A stretch of 64,000 bases of DNA from Apteryx mantelli (lineage: Eukaryota > Chordata > Aves > Apterygiformes > Apterygidae): positions 31,469,447 through 31,533,446 of the forward strand of contig NC_089984.1 in NCBI RefSeq assembly GCF_036417845.1, read 5' to 3'. A program made the position numbers and the translations under genes. The notes beneath the pieces were generated by a model, which did no database searches, was not told the DNA's origin, and saw only the letters and a program-made list of their open reading frames with translations. The first letter of the stretch is position 1. Each line of letters opens with the position of its first letter. Shown in pieces: positions 13,906 through 24,385 of this stretch.

Positions 13906-16480
13906 TTCCAGAGGAACTTTCCAGGTTCCTCTGGATAGTACAAATAAACCAGGGCTTGAGGTTTTAGGGGATTGATACGGTTTCAAACTGGAATGGACAA
14001 AACATTTCAAGAAAGTGTAATGTGTGTCCGGTTACTCACTTTTCCTTGTTGCCTATGTTTCCTTGCTGCATAGGTTGCTCACTTGGTAATTCATGCTAGT
14101 GGAGGGATGGGACCTGGATGTTTCTGCTCTGAAATGGCAAGCTCTCACTCCAAACTAAAACAGAATGTCATACAGCTCTTAGCATTACAAAGGCTGTGAT
14201 ATCTCTGACTGCAGGAAAACCTACAGACACCTTGGCGTAACTTGGTAGGGATGACCCTGCATGGTTAAAGGTCTATGTGACTCACTAAGTATTTTTTGCC
14301 TCAAGCTTAAAGTGCCAAATTCCAATAGAATTTCAATACCTCTTCATGGGCATCTTTGAAAATCACAGCCTCAGTGACCTGCTGGGTAACTTCCATTGTC
14401 CTACTTGATTCTACCTTCCCTTCTGCTCCAGGTTTTTTAAATAAGCCAGACTGATGCTCAGTAGAAATGAAATATCCAATTTCTTGACAAAGACATTATG
14501 ATCAGTGATTTAAACATTTTTCTTGAATGGAAAAAAAAATCTCATTTTTTAAATTTAGACAGCTTTTGTTACGCAAAAAATACAGGTGTCAAGGAGAATT
14601 TAGCTAGTCCAGTATGAGTCCTGTAGTTCTTGTGCGATGGTTAACTATTTCAGGCTGGCCTACGTATGGACTGTTAGTCTATGGTTTGCTGACTGTTTAG
14701 TCAGTATTTGAGGTCTTAAAGGTTATTTCAGCTAGGTGAAGAAAGTGCTGTTGGGACCAATGCTTGCTTGATATAATTGTGTTCATTCACGGTGGCTATA
14801 TACAAATCCCTCTTTCAGCCAGCAGTGTGGCCCAAAGCTTGCTCTTTCAGCTATCTCTGTTTTGCCCGTATGTTCCCCTTGCTGTGCCCTCTTTCTGCTT
14901 TTTTTCCCCACTGTCGTTACTGCGGTTGCATCCGGTTTCTATGCATATGCATACATGCTCACTTGCATGACCTCCTATGCCTGGATAGGCAGTCAACCTG
15001 ATTTTTGAATTATGACATGTCTTTGTCTCACAAACACAGGGACGTTTCATGGTTCCCTCATTCTGCCCAAGTGGAAGGAAGCTGCCATACCCAATTTCCG
15101 CTGGGAAGTGGTATGATTGCCTAGAGAACAAAATAAAGACAGCAGGGTCAGACAGCAGGCCAGAGGATCACCTTATTTGGGCTTTGGCATTTAGAAAGTG
15201 ATGCTATTTCCAAGACTTTGTTTAGGCAGTATATCTGAAGTGTTCTTTTTCTTCCCTCTCAGAATATGTTTTGTCTTATCTACCTCTACCCTTCCTCTGC
15301 TTTTTGTCAAAATGCAATGAATAATACACGGTTCCCAGCAGAACACAGGACAGTTTTGTTGTCATATGAGCTGCGAAGGAACCCTGAGATTAAATTATAC
15401 AGTTAAAGCCATTGCTAACTACTTGATTGATTTTCTGACAGCTTGCTTAGGAAAGGAATAAATTTATTGAGATGTATTAAACTCTTCTTCCCTACCTTCC
15501 CCTCTGTTCTTTAAAAGGATGGTCCCCTTGTGGCTACTGAAAGACAGCACTGTGAAATGAGGGCGTTTGGTATATGAGGTAGGTACTTGCCCCAGCTGTC
15601 CAACCGGTAGTAGCAGAGCTGCTCAGCTGTGTTTCCCTTGTCCCACACATCCCACCTCTCAGGAGGTTCCCTTGTGAATTCTAATGCCAGTGGCTGGAGG
15701 TTTAGAGCAGAGGTGCTGAAATCCTACACCTGCCGCTGCTGGGCTGCTTATAGCAGGACTGTGGTGTGTATGCAGAATTTAAGTGGCCTCAGGCATCTTA
15801 CAGGGGCTATATCCTAAACCGATGCGACTGCTCCAGAGTCACTGGGTTTATCTGACTTATAAAATGAGGATCCAGCCCACTCTGGTCTCTGAGAACATTT
15901 CTAGCATGGTGAATGTTTAGAGCACAGCACATTTGCACAGAAGTCCCCAGACTGCTTCACCAGAGCTGGTCATGTCCTGGAAACAAAACTGTCCTCTCTT
16001 TAACTGGTAGACCTGATATAACGCAACCATCCTGGTGCTCTTGGGAAGCTTCACTCAATCTTCTGCTGAGGGCGATTTTTCATTCCCTCTGCAGTGTAAT
16101 AGCACTATTTCAAGGCTAAAGCTACCTTCCCTTGGGACAGGTTTCACCTTTGCTCAGCTGAGCATGTGTGGGAGCGATACATAGGAGCACATGGAGAGCA
16201 ATTTAAAGCAGTAAATTTCCTGCTGCCTTTGGAGGCTGTTAAGTCAGGTGGTTCTAGAGAGAAGAGAAGGTATGATGCCAGTAAGTTTCCCATTCAGTTG
16301 TTGGGAGCTGACATGGGTATTTTTAATCCAATGATAAATTCTTCCAGGGAAATTCTTCAACAGGGATTTTCTTTTTCCTTAACAGCAGGGATGAAAAACT
16401 TGTGAGAAAGATGGGAACTGTGATGAATATGCTGTGCATTGGTAGTATGGTATTTGCTCTAGCTCAATAGATCTATGATT

Positions 16481-16496
16481 AAAAAAAAAAAAAAAA
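16481..16496 (+). repeat. A16 homopolymer
   Basis: Sixteen A, with no recognisable retrotransposon body upstream and no target duplication that I can see. Confidence 0.9.
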
Positions 16497-17199
16497 GGAG
16501 GTGTAGGTACAGAGCATGTTAATAATTTTCTTACTTGCTTGGCACCGACAGACAGGGAGGCTACTTTTGGCTATATAACCTGTCTGGAATGACAGAAATA
16601 GGCCATGAGACACAGAGAAGTTAATAAATGCTGCGGGGTACTGGCCAGATTTCTGCATGTCTCCTCCCCAGCAAATGAGTTTTAATTCAGGCAGTTTGCC
16701 ATTGGCTGTTGTGCTGATGCTTGACCTATAGAATCAGGCAGCTTATGTTATAGAAATGAAGGTCTTTGTTCTGGAGCCTGCTGGTGGGTTCAGTGGGAAT
16801 GGTCTTAAGGCGCTGCTGTGATGAACTCTAACCATCACTTTTGAGTGATTTAAAAATTTCTCTGTCCAAGTAAAATGGTCAAGTAAAACAGACGTGGGTA
16901 AAACACCTTCAGTTTAAAAAAAAGGCTCTGTTTTGCAGCTTACCTTGTGTAGCAAAGCCAAAGAGCTGATTTTATGCATGGTCTGGTGGGCTTAATTGGT
17001 TTGACTTTCTGCAGATCTCAGAATATCTTACAGACATGAATTAACCTGTTCTGACCTCTGAGATGCATAACTATTTCTGTCACACTTAGAAATATCCCAA
17101 ACAGTCAGAAAACAGTCATCTATGGAGAACTGATTTTGGACTGGTTAGTATTGTTTGTCTGTGATCAACAGAGACACTGCATTGTGCAAACGAGCATGC

Positions 17200-17720
17200 C
17201 CTGTGCTACTCCTGGAAATCTACAGAAATCCGTTGCTAGAATTTTGCTCAATCTATTTTATGCAAAATTACCAAGCAATTTAACAGATAAACCAATAAAG
17301 TTCTGTGCAAAGAAAATATGACAAATTCATCCCAAATTTAATAAAAGACTTTGGGTTTGGATTTTAATGTTATATTTTACTAGCTGATAGCATTTATTAC
17401 AAATATCTCTGCTCTAAAATTGAAGAGAGAATTTTTCTATCAATTATTTTTAGTCACACTTTAAGTTAGGTTTCCATTTGTAAACAGTTCATAAACAATT
17501 TGTTTTACTGAAATGGTTATTAAAATGTTATCTTCCTCTCCAGCAGATCAATAGGACCTTCTCCAGACATGTGTGTAGCCAGCTGTAATGTACACTGTTC
17601 ATGCCCATAATATGCTTGTGCCATCCATGGCTCAGTCACAAAGTTTGCTAGCAATTAGAGCCCTCAGCAAAGACATCAGCCGAAATCTGATTTCTGTTTC
17701 TTAATCTATAACTGGACTCC
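17200..17720. promoter_or_regulatory. Candidate conserved non-coding element
   Basis: AT-rich, non-repetitive sequence with forkhead-like (GTAAACAG, ATAAACAA), homeodomain (CAATTA, GCAATTAG) and E-box-like (CAGCTG) motifs, followed by a more complex segment with no repeat character. The texture resembles enhancers in gene deserts, but conservation cannot be judged from this sequence alone. Confidence 0.25.
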
Positions 17721-17919
17721 CGTCTAAGCCATACTTTTTCCCATATTCATTTCAGAGATAATCATATTAACCATTTATAAAGTGCTTTGAAAATTGCTGG
17801 CTACCAGTGAGTGGCTTACGAGAAAGCCAGGCTACAGCAAGAAGGTGAAACTTGATCTCTGAAGTCCTTGGCTGATGGTCTGAAAACTGGGAACTTCCAT
17901 ATGTTTGTGTCAACAAACA

Positions 17920-18045
17920 GTTTTGGTTCTTTATTCCCATCTTAAAGATATGAAAAACTGAAGTTCACAAAGGGGAAATAATTGCCCCAGAACACTTAAG
18001 AAGTCACTGATAGAGCAGGCATCAGCTGCCAGCTAAGAAGAGCTT
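17920..18045 (-). mobile_element. CORE-SINE/MIR-like remnant (minus)
   Basis: TTATTCCCATCTTAAAGATATG, AAAAACTGAAGTTCACAAAGG, AATAATTGCCCCAGAACAC and TAAGAAGTCACTGATAGAGC parallel the reverse complement of a MIR core: TATTCCCATTTTACAGATG, GAAACTGAGGC, GTGACTTGCCCAAGGTCAC, AGCAAGTCAGTGGCAGAGC. Confidence 0.55.
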
Positions 18046-19582
18046 TTCATGTGAGGTACAGCCTTTCTGGTTTTAAACATGTACCATTAAGACTGCTCTG
18101 AGCTTAACACGTCTTTTTCTTTTGTCTCCATTACACATGTCCTTCCACTGTAACTGCTTTCAAAGACCTGTACGAATTGTCAGTCTGGACTCCCCTGGCA
18201 GCTGCTGTATTTGGAGAATGACATTTTCAAAAAAACAGCCTCTAAATTCATGTCTGCAAACACCCTTGGAAATGGTAATGGGGTGGCACCTGCCCACCTG
18301 TTTTCTGGACTTGCAAACCAGGTTGCTTGTCATGAGAAGCCTACGAGTGTTTGTGTGTGTGTGCTTATTCCTGTGTGTATCCCAGCTCCAGGTTTAAGCT
18401 GCAGGCTGAGGCACCTTTGAAATCACTCTCCCAGAAGCCATCTTAACTTTCAAGAAGTTGTCCCACGAGTGGCAGAGGAAAGAATCCTGCTTTCCAGGGT
18501 GGCTGTGCCTCTTCTTTCTTCCCTTTCCATCCAGTGACTGGGGCCAGGGAGAGGAGGAGCTGAGTTTCTGATGTCTAGCAGAGAGCCTTTCCTTCAGAGC
18601 AGACATTAATTTGGGGATCTCTTCTCTGTCCTAGTGCCTGTGTTGAAACTCTTCTGAGGCAGTTGGTATCTTTGAAGCCTCCACTGGTTTGTGAAACTGA
18701 TTTGAAAATGTCCAATTAATTCAAAAGCTATAGGGCAGGTTGGAGTGACAGCTGACCAGCAACTGCACATGCATGTCTGCATGGAGTGCATGGCTGAATA
18801 CCCATGCTCCTTAAGGGATTTCCAAATTGTAATGATCATGTTAGAGGGCATATGGATGGATGAATCGACACCATTAAACTGTACTGCATGTAGAGAGATC
18901 TGCATGCAGAGGTTATTTCCAAAACTAGGGAAATTTCTCCTCTAGCTATATTGGTATTGGCCTGTGTACTTAGAGATACTGGGTTTTACCATAGCTGCCT
19001 TTGCTTGATGCTTGGGTTGCTGCAATGTGCTTACTCAAGAGATGTTACAATAAATTAAACTAATTCCCTGAGAATCTCTGCCTGCTGAGATGACGTGATG
19101 GGAAGGAATGATAGGGCCTTGCTGTCTGGGGAGCGATGGGGACCTTAACTGTCTGAGGATCTGAAGTTTCAGAGCACAGACTGGGCACCTTAAAAAAAGA
19201 AACTCTTCCATGAGTTTGCCTTGTTTGCATTTCTGAGAACTGTTCTCCAAACTCATCTCAGAGTGCTTTTCTATTCCCTATTTACCTGATTGGGGAATGG
19301 ACTAAGTTTCTGTTAACTAGTCGTCGCTTTTTTTGCTCTCTCCCAACTGCATTATTTTAAAGAGGGATCTATCTCTCAATCATCCATCATTGCATTATAG
19401 TGATGCAACTGTTAATCAGATGTTTAACCAGAGGAAGCAGTTCATCACCCTCACCCCCTCACACGCAATTTTTATGTTGGCAGGATAAGCAACCTGGTTT
19501 GTGTTCTCTGATTGCTCCAAAACTTCCTCAGTAGGCTTTCCCCTCAGCCAATCTGCTGTGTTTTTACCTGTGTGAGTGCTGC

Positions 19583-19699
19583 TTTTTTTTTTTTTTTTTT
19601 TTTACTTCTTGTTTAATCAGTATTCTTTTACTAGCAGCACTGAGAATTGGGCTGCTTTACCCTAAAATAAGAACAGCATTTATTTAAAAAAAAAAAAAA
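19583..19699. repeat. T21 tract and A14 tract 82 bp apart (inverted homopolymers)
   Basis: A run of 21 T (19583-19603) is followed 82 bases later by a run of 14 A (19686-19699). The two can pair as an inverted repeat. The spacer has no SINE-like or LINE-like features I recognise, so they are probably independent homopolymers rather than tails of one insertion. Confidence 0.85.
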
Positions 19700-21935
19700 T
19701 CAAGCAGAAGAAAAGCAACATGTTCACACTCAAAGAACAGAGACAGCTAGCAAACTTGTTCTGTTTGGCACATGGAGTCCTCCTGCCTGCCACCAGCCTG
19801 TACCCTGCCTAGAAATAACAGTCTTGCTCCTCTGTTGCACCCTGATTTGGCCCTGGGGCTCAATTTGGAATGATACTGCTGGAATATCAGACACCACTCT
19901 TGAGCCTGGGAAATAATGCTCCTGTTTGAAATGGCTCTTATTCCCAACCCATGCTGGGCCTGCTCTTTGCTGCCAGGTGCATGTGCATGCTGCATCTCAC
20001 CACTGAGATCTGTTTATGAATACAGCACTTGCTGCTTATTGTCCTCCATATAAATATCTTCTGAACTGTTTTCTTTGGTGCATCCCATAAATTACATGCC
20101 ACAAAAGATTCAGAGGACAAGTCACTCCATGACTGAAAAATAAAGGGTGTTACTCCCAGGGGTGAACAGTCCTGACTGTATTAAAGTGGTTCTGTTTTAC
20201 TTCCCACCTTGTACCCAATGGATAACAAACACCACTTCTTGATGGCAAAAGCTGAAGCTTTTGTGATCACACCCTGGAGACATGCTACTCATCTCTTTCC
20301 ATATAAGAACGATCAATTTTCTGTGCCAAGTGCATGTAGCTTCTTGCACTCTCGAAACACAGGATTTTATGAGATACCTTGGCAGTTGTGGTAGTCCATC
20401 CAGAGGAGGCAGGACCCTACAGTAGCTGTGGGGTTTGCTGAAGCCGAACACAACACACAGAGGGCAATGGTGGTTCAGATAATGACTGGAAACCTGTCAC
20501 GGGGGAGAAAACTACCAAGCAGCCTGCAGCCTACCAAGCAAGGAGGCAGGGCTACAGACTAATATTTATGTAGGAGCTCCTTATTAATACCGTGTACCGG
20601 CAGAATAACTCTGCACTGGATGTAGCAGTACTGGCAATGATGTATTTGTACTGAGAGTAAAACCACCTCTGGATTTGGAAACCTAGAAACACTGTTCGCT
20701 CTGTAAGACACTGTTTGCTCTACAGGTTTCTGCTGTTGTTACCAGGCCTGTCTGTGGGACTGGGAAACCATTTCCTGCTCAACTGCAGACATTGTAACTC
20801 CTCCATGGAGGGATCTGCTAAGCAGGCCAGTTGCAACTGCACAGCATTAAAGAAATCAATGGAACCCTGACAAGCACATGGCCTGGTCAGCCAATATTGA
20901 TTTACTGATGACGGGCTGTTCCATAATCTTCTATTAGGATCCGATGGTTTCTAGACATGATTGATTTCAGCTTTTGGAAGGAAGCACATAGCAAAGAAAG
21001 AATGTAAATTATGCTGTGAAAGTTGGTTCTTGAAAGTAACAATAGTCTGGATACCAGAGGGGAATTCTGTAGCAAACTAGCAGATGTGTGTATCCTTTTG
21101 CCCTGCTGTGGATCTTAATACTAGCTTAGGAACATGCGGCTGAATGATCATCAAATCCAGTTCCTTGCAGTCACGGCAAACATATAGCCGTGTAGTCTTC
21201 AAGGATGAGAGAAGACCCACTCTTCCTTCCCACCTTACCTCCACAGGGACTCTTTATTAAATATTTAGTACTAAATATCCAATTTTTTTGAATGACAGAG
21301 TGCCACAGAAAGTAGGAGACACCAAGGACTTTTGCTAATATTCTAGGTCCATGCAAAAGCCTGGAATTCATAGTTGAAAGTACTCAAAGGACTTCAGGAT
21401 GCGGACTGAACCTCTTATTGGGGATTCCTTCTGGCAAGGGGCTGAGAAAAGAGGTTAAGGAAAGAGTTGAAAAAACAAGGGCTGAAGACCATAGACCTCA
21501 GAGGCTTCCTTTCAATTTACTTCAGCAGGTTCTAAGATGAAGTTTTTATCTGGAGTATTTCTAACATTGGGCCGGACTTGGCCTGGCTTAGCAGTTCTCC
21601 TGCTTTTTATCTTGTATGATTTGAGGAACATGCAACTTGATTCATTCTCCAGAGTATATTTTTCATTCCCAGACTACCTGTCAATTTCTTAGTTATGGAT
21701 TGTGTCTTTGAGGAAACTCCTACTCCAGTAGCAAGCTAGAAGATTTGTATAGCCATTCATCAAATAGAGGACATGGATACAAAGTCTATATAGAAAATAG
21801 TCTAATGTCTACCACCCAGCTCTTTCCTTTCAGGCACCTCATTAAGAATCTAATTATCACATAGATATGGTCTGTCCCTCTGAATTGTTCAGATTTGTGT
21901 GAGGATGTTTGGAATTCCATGAACTTGGAAATCAG

Positions 21936-21988
21936 CTATATATAAATATATATATATTTTATATATTATATATATATATAAAAAAATG
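21936..21988. repeat. AT-rich microsatellite (TA)n with A7 tail
   Basis: Imperfect TATATA repeats interrupted by AAA and TTTT, followed by A7. Self-complementary on both strands, so prone to cruciform formation and length change. No gene nearby. Confidence 0.9.
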
Positions 21989-23805
21989 AGAATATGGTTG
22001 TACTTAAATGCTTTTGGTGTAACTAGTATCTCGTAAGTGATCACATGCATTCAGTGTAGAATTCATTTGTGTCCGTAACAGCTGAAAGAACCACTGCTTT
22101 TTTAGTTTAAGCCCTAGTCAGGGCATTCTTCAAGTGTATGAAGCTCTCAGTGCAAATAGGAATGGAAAAGTTACATTTTGGCTTAAAAAATTCATAAAAA
22201 TGTTTTTTTATTTGTAAAATATTTAAACATTTGCGTGCAGTTGCAGGGCTACAAGCAAAATGGTGCTAGTGCATGAAAATCTTATGAACTAGAACAGAAA
22301 TGGAGGTCCATATGCAACTACAATTTAGTAATGACTCACGCACATAACTGTGAATTATCCTCCAGAAGATGAATTACTTATTGACAAACATTTTAGAACA
22401 ATTCTAAAATTGTCACACAGGAAAGAAATACATATCTCTATACACACACATGTGCAACATTATTGTATGAAATATTCTAAAGCAGATTTCTGAACCTGCC
22501 AGAAATGGACCAGGGTTCTGCTTCCACTAACCCTCTCTTCACCCTTCTATCCTCCTCCATTTAGCTCTTCATCCTTCTATCCATCCCTACTCTTTTTGGC
22601 CAGGACAGTAACCTGTGTGCGTTTTCTTTTGGGATATGTTAAATTTATGGCTCCTGTGCTGCCAGAAAATGAGCACATTTCTTGTTCAGGAAATTATTCT
22701 CTAAGAACTGCCTTCCTGGAACCCTTCTGCAACAATTTCTTTTGACCTGCCTGTTTTTTTTTCAGTTTCTCGCTTGCTAATTAAACATGAACACAAGGGA
22801 GCACCAGAGAGTCCTCTATGTCACTGAAGGAAAAGAAAAAAGATGAGTAAGTGGTGTGTTTGAGGAGAGAGTAAATCAAACCACAGCCAGAAGGCACTGT
22901 CTGAATGGAAAGTAGGGCTGAAGAAGACAGTTTTAAAGACTATTGTTTATGGCTCATCCTCTTCTAATCTCAGTGACCTGGGCCAGATTATGGCTGTGCT
23001 TCCACCTGCCCTGAAAGTCTGCTTTAAGACCCATTAAAAGCTCTGCTTTGGATCCTGACCTGGGAGGAGGTAGATGGCTGATGTATGGAAAGGCACCTTC
23101 TCAGTTTAGTGCTACTGCACATTGTGAATTTTAAACCGAGGAAAGCTGAGTAGGACAGTGCTGCTTTCTCTGAAGTCCATGGGCAGCATGCAGCTGTCTA
23201 TAGGAAGTGCTGAAGTGAGGAACTTCATATTGTAGGTGAAAACTTCTCTCTCCACTAGGCTGCATATGTGACCTTGGACCAGCGGCTGAGATAACCACCT
23301 CCGCTCTTTCCCTATCTGAAGGATGTGAGTGCATGGGACAGACAAGGATTTTGTCTGTAGTAAACAGTGGCCAGTTTGTCTCCTTGCTTACATCTTCTGT
23401 ATGAAGAGGTGGAAGGGTGATTCCTTAGCTTGGGCTTGTGTGGACAGAAGCACCCTCAGGGCAGACTGGGGCAATTACACATTGTACATTTGTAAGGTTT
23501 GTCTAAAACCTCACCAAGTGGTTGCAGAAACACTGACAAAAATTACAGAGTACTTGGCTACTACCTTGGCCAGCAGTATATGGATACTGGGATGGCGTTC
23601 ACAAAACCAAACAGCTGTATGAGATGCAAAGGAAAAGAGTTGCATCGGTAGTCCTCCCATGCACTATATTGGCTTAAACTCCTCTGCTTGGCCATTTTGT
23701 ACTGAGCGTTTCCTCTGTCACAGTTGTGCTAGCTGCTGTGACCACGGCTATGTTTCCTCTGCTCTCTGTGAGCCTGAGCTCCAGTCAGGAGCCAGCCTTC
23801 CCCAG

Positions 23806-24085
23806 CAACGGCCGCGCTCCCGTTTGAACTGCGCCCCCCCCCCCCCGCTAACGGCCGCGCCCGCGTTTCAACTGCCCCGCCAACAGCCGCGCTCCTGTTT
23901 GAACTACCCCTCCCCCCCCGCTCCTCCCTAACTGTCGCGCCCCCGTTTGAACTGCCCCCTCTCCCCCCGCTAACGGTCGCGCCCTCGTTTGAGCTGCCCC
24001 GCCAACGGCTGCGCTCCTGTTTGAACTGCCCCCCCTCTCCCCCGCTAACGGCTGCGCTCCTGTTTGAACTGCTCCGCTAACGGCC
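23806..24085 (+). repeat. GC-rich minisatellite, about 8 copies, alternating short and long units
   Basis: About eight diverged copies of a unit built as YAACGGCCGCGCTCC followed by GTTTGAACTGCC. Units come in two lengths: a short form of about 32 bp ending CCCCGC, and a long form of about 43-46 bp with an extra C/T-rich spacer (CCCCTCTCCCCCCGC type). The order is long, short, long, long, short, long, short, partial. Copy 1 contains a C13 run (23834-23846). The array directly abuts the orphan CpG island. Open frames through it on the minus strand are repeat shadows. Confidence 0.9.
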
Positions 24086-24099
24086 ATGTCCCCGTCGGT

Positions 24100-24330
24100 G
24101 GCCCTGCCCGTGCCGGCGCCCCCTAAGGGCCACCTCCGTAGCTAGTGGGAGCCGCGTCAGGGCCCCGCCGCTCCGGGAGAGGCTTCTCCCCCGCGCCCCG
24201 CCCGACCCGGCGTCGTCTCGCGAGACTCCGAGCCCGCCATGGCGCCTCGCTGCTGCCTGGTGCTGTGCTGCCGGCGAAGGCCCAGGTATCTGAGCGGGTG
24301 TCAGCTGCCGCGGTCCCTGTGGCTTCACGC
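24100..24330. promoter_or_regulatory. Orphan CpG-island promoter with TCTCGCGAGA element
   Basis: A dense CpG patch 36 kb upstream of SORCS3 carries GC boxes (CCCCGCCG, CCCCGCCC) and the palindrome TCTCGCGAGA at 24216-24225. That palindrome is a known high-activity CpG-island promoter element, recognised by BANP. Thirteen bases after it is an ATG in an excellent Kozak context (GCCCGCCATGG). It looks like a housekeeping-type promoter, yet no recognisable gene follows on either strand. It may drive an unannotated lncRNA or small protein, or be the relic of a lost or retroposed gene. Confidence 0.55.
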
Positions 24331-24385
24331 GAGCTTAGCTGTAGGCCAGGGTGCAATAAGAGTGTCCTGCGAATATTGTTGTTGA
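24239..24385 (+). CDS. Candidate small ORF or first-exon ORF of an unknown transcript
   Basis: An open frame of 48 codons starts at the Kozak-strong ATG 13 bp after the TCTCGCGAGA element. It begins MAPRCCLVLCCRRRPR, is rich in Cys and Arg, and ends at a TGA. A CAG/GTATCT sequence at 24285/24286 could be a weak donor, which would make the first 47 bases of the frame part of a 5' exon. I do not recognise the product. No downstream exon with matching phase is evident. Any protein-coding role is speculative; the promoter context is the only reason to list it. Confidence 0.2.
   Translation: MAPRCCLVLCCRRRPRYLSGCQLPRSLWLHASLAVGQGAIRVSCEYCC

Larger units (their letters stand above)
11111..17200. 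other. Gene-free intergenic stretch
   Basis: Nothing is recognised beyond the tentative SINE core near 13.85 kb and the A16 tract at 16.48 kb. Open frames here, including overlapping ones at 12.25-12.67 kb and 14.76-15.13 kb, have no protein-like motifs and no paired splice structure. Confidence 0.6.
18046..23805. other. Gene-free intergenic stretch
   Basis: Contains the T21/A14 pair and the TA microsatellite listed separately. Short local duplications occur at 20.50-20.54 kb (CTACCAAGCA twice) and 20.69-20.74 kb (ACACTGTTYGCTCT twice). No gene is recognised on either strand. Confidence 0.6.

Noticed and set aside
18346-18364. Short TG-rich runs, with a similar one at 33327-33340
   Set aside because: Only a few dinucleotide units each; too short to list as microsatellites.
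23848-24087. Minus-strand open frame with repeated VQTGA-like blocks
   Set aside because: It is a readthrough of the minisatellite; unit lengths are not multiples of three, so no consistent repeat protein results.
24285-24292. CAG/GTATCT at 24285/24286 as a definite splice donor of a new gene
   Set aside because: Positions +4 to +6 fit the consensus poorly and no partner acceptor with matching coding phase is visible, so it stays only a possibility.
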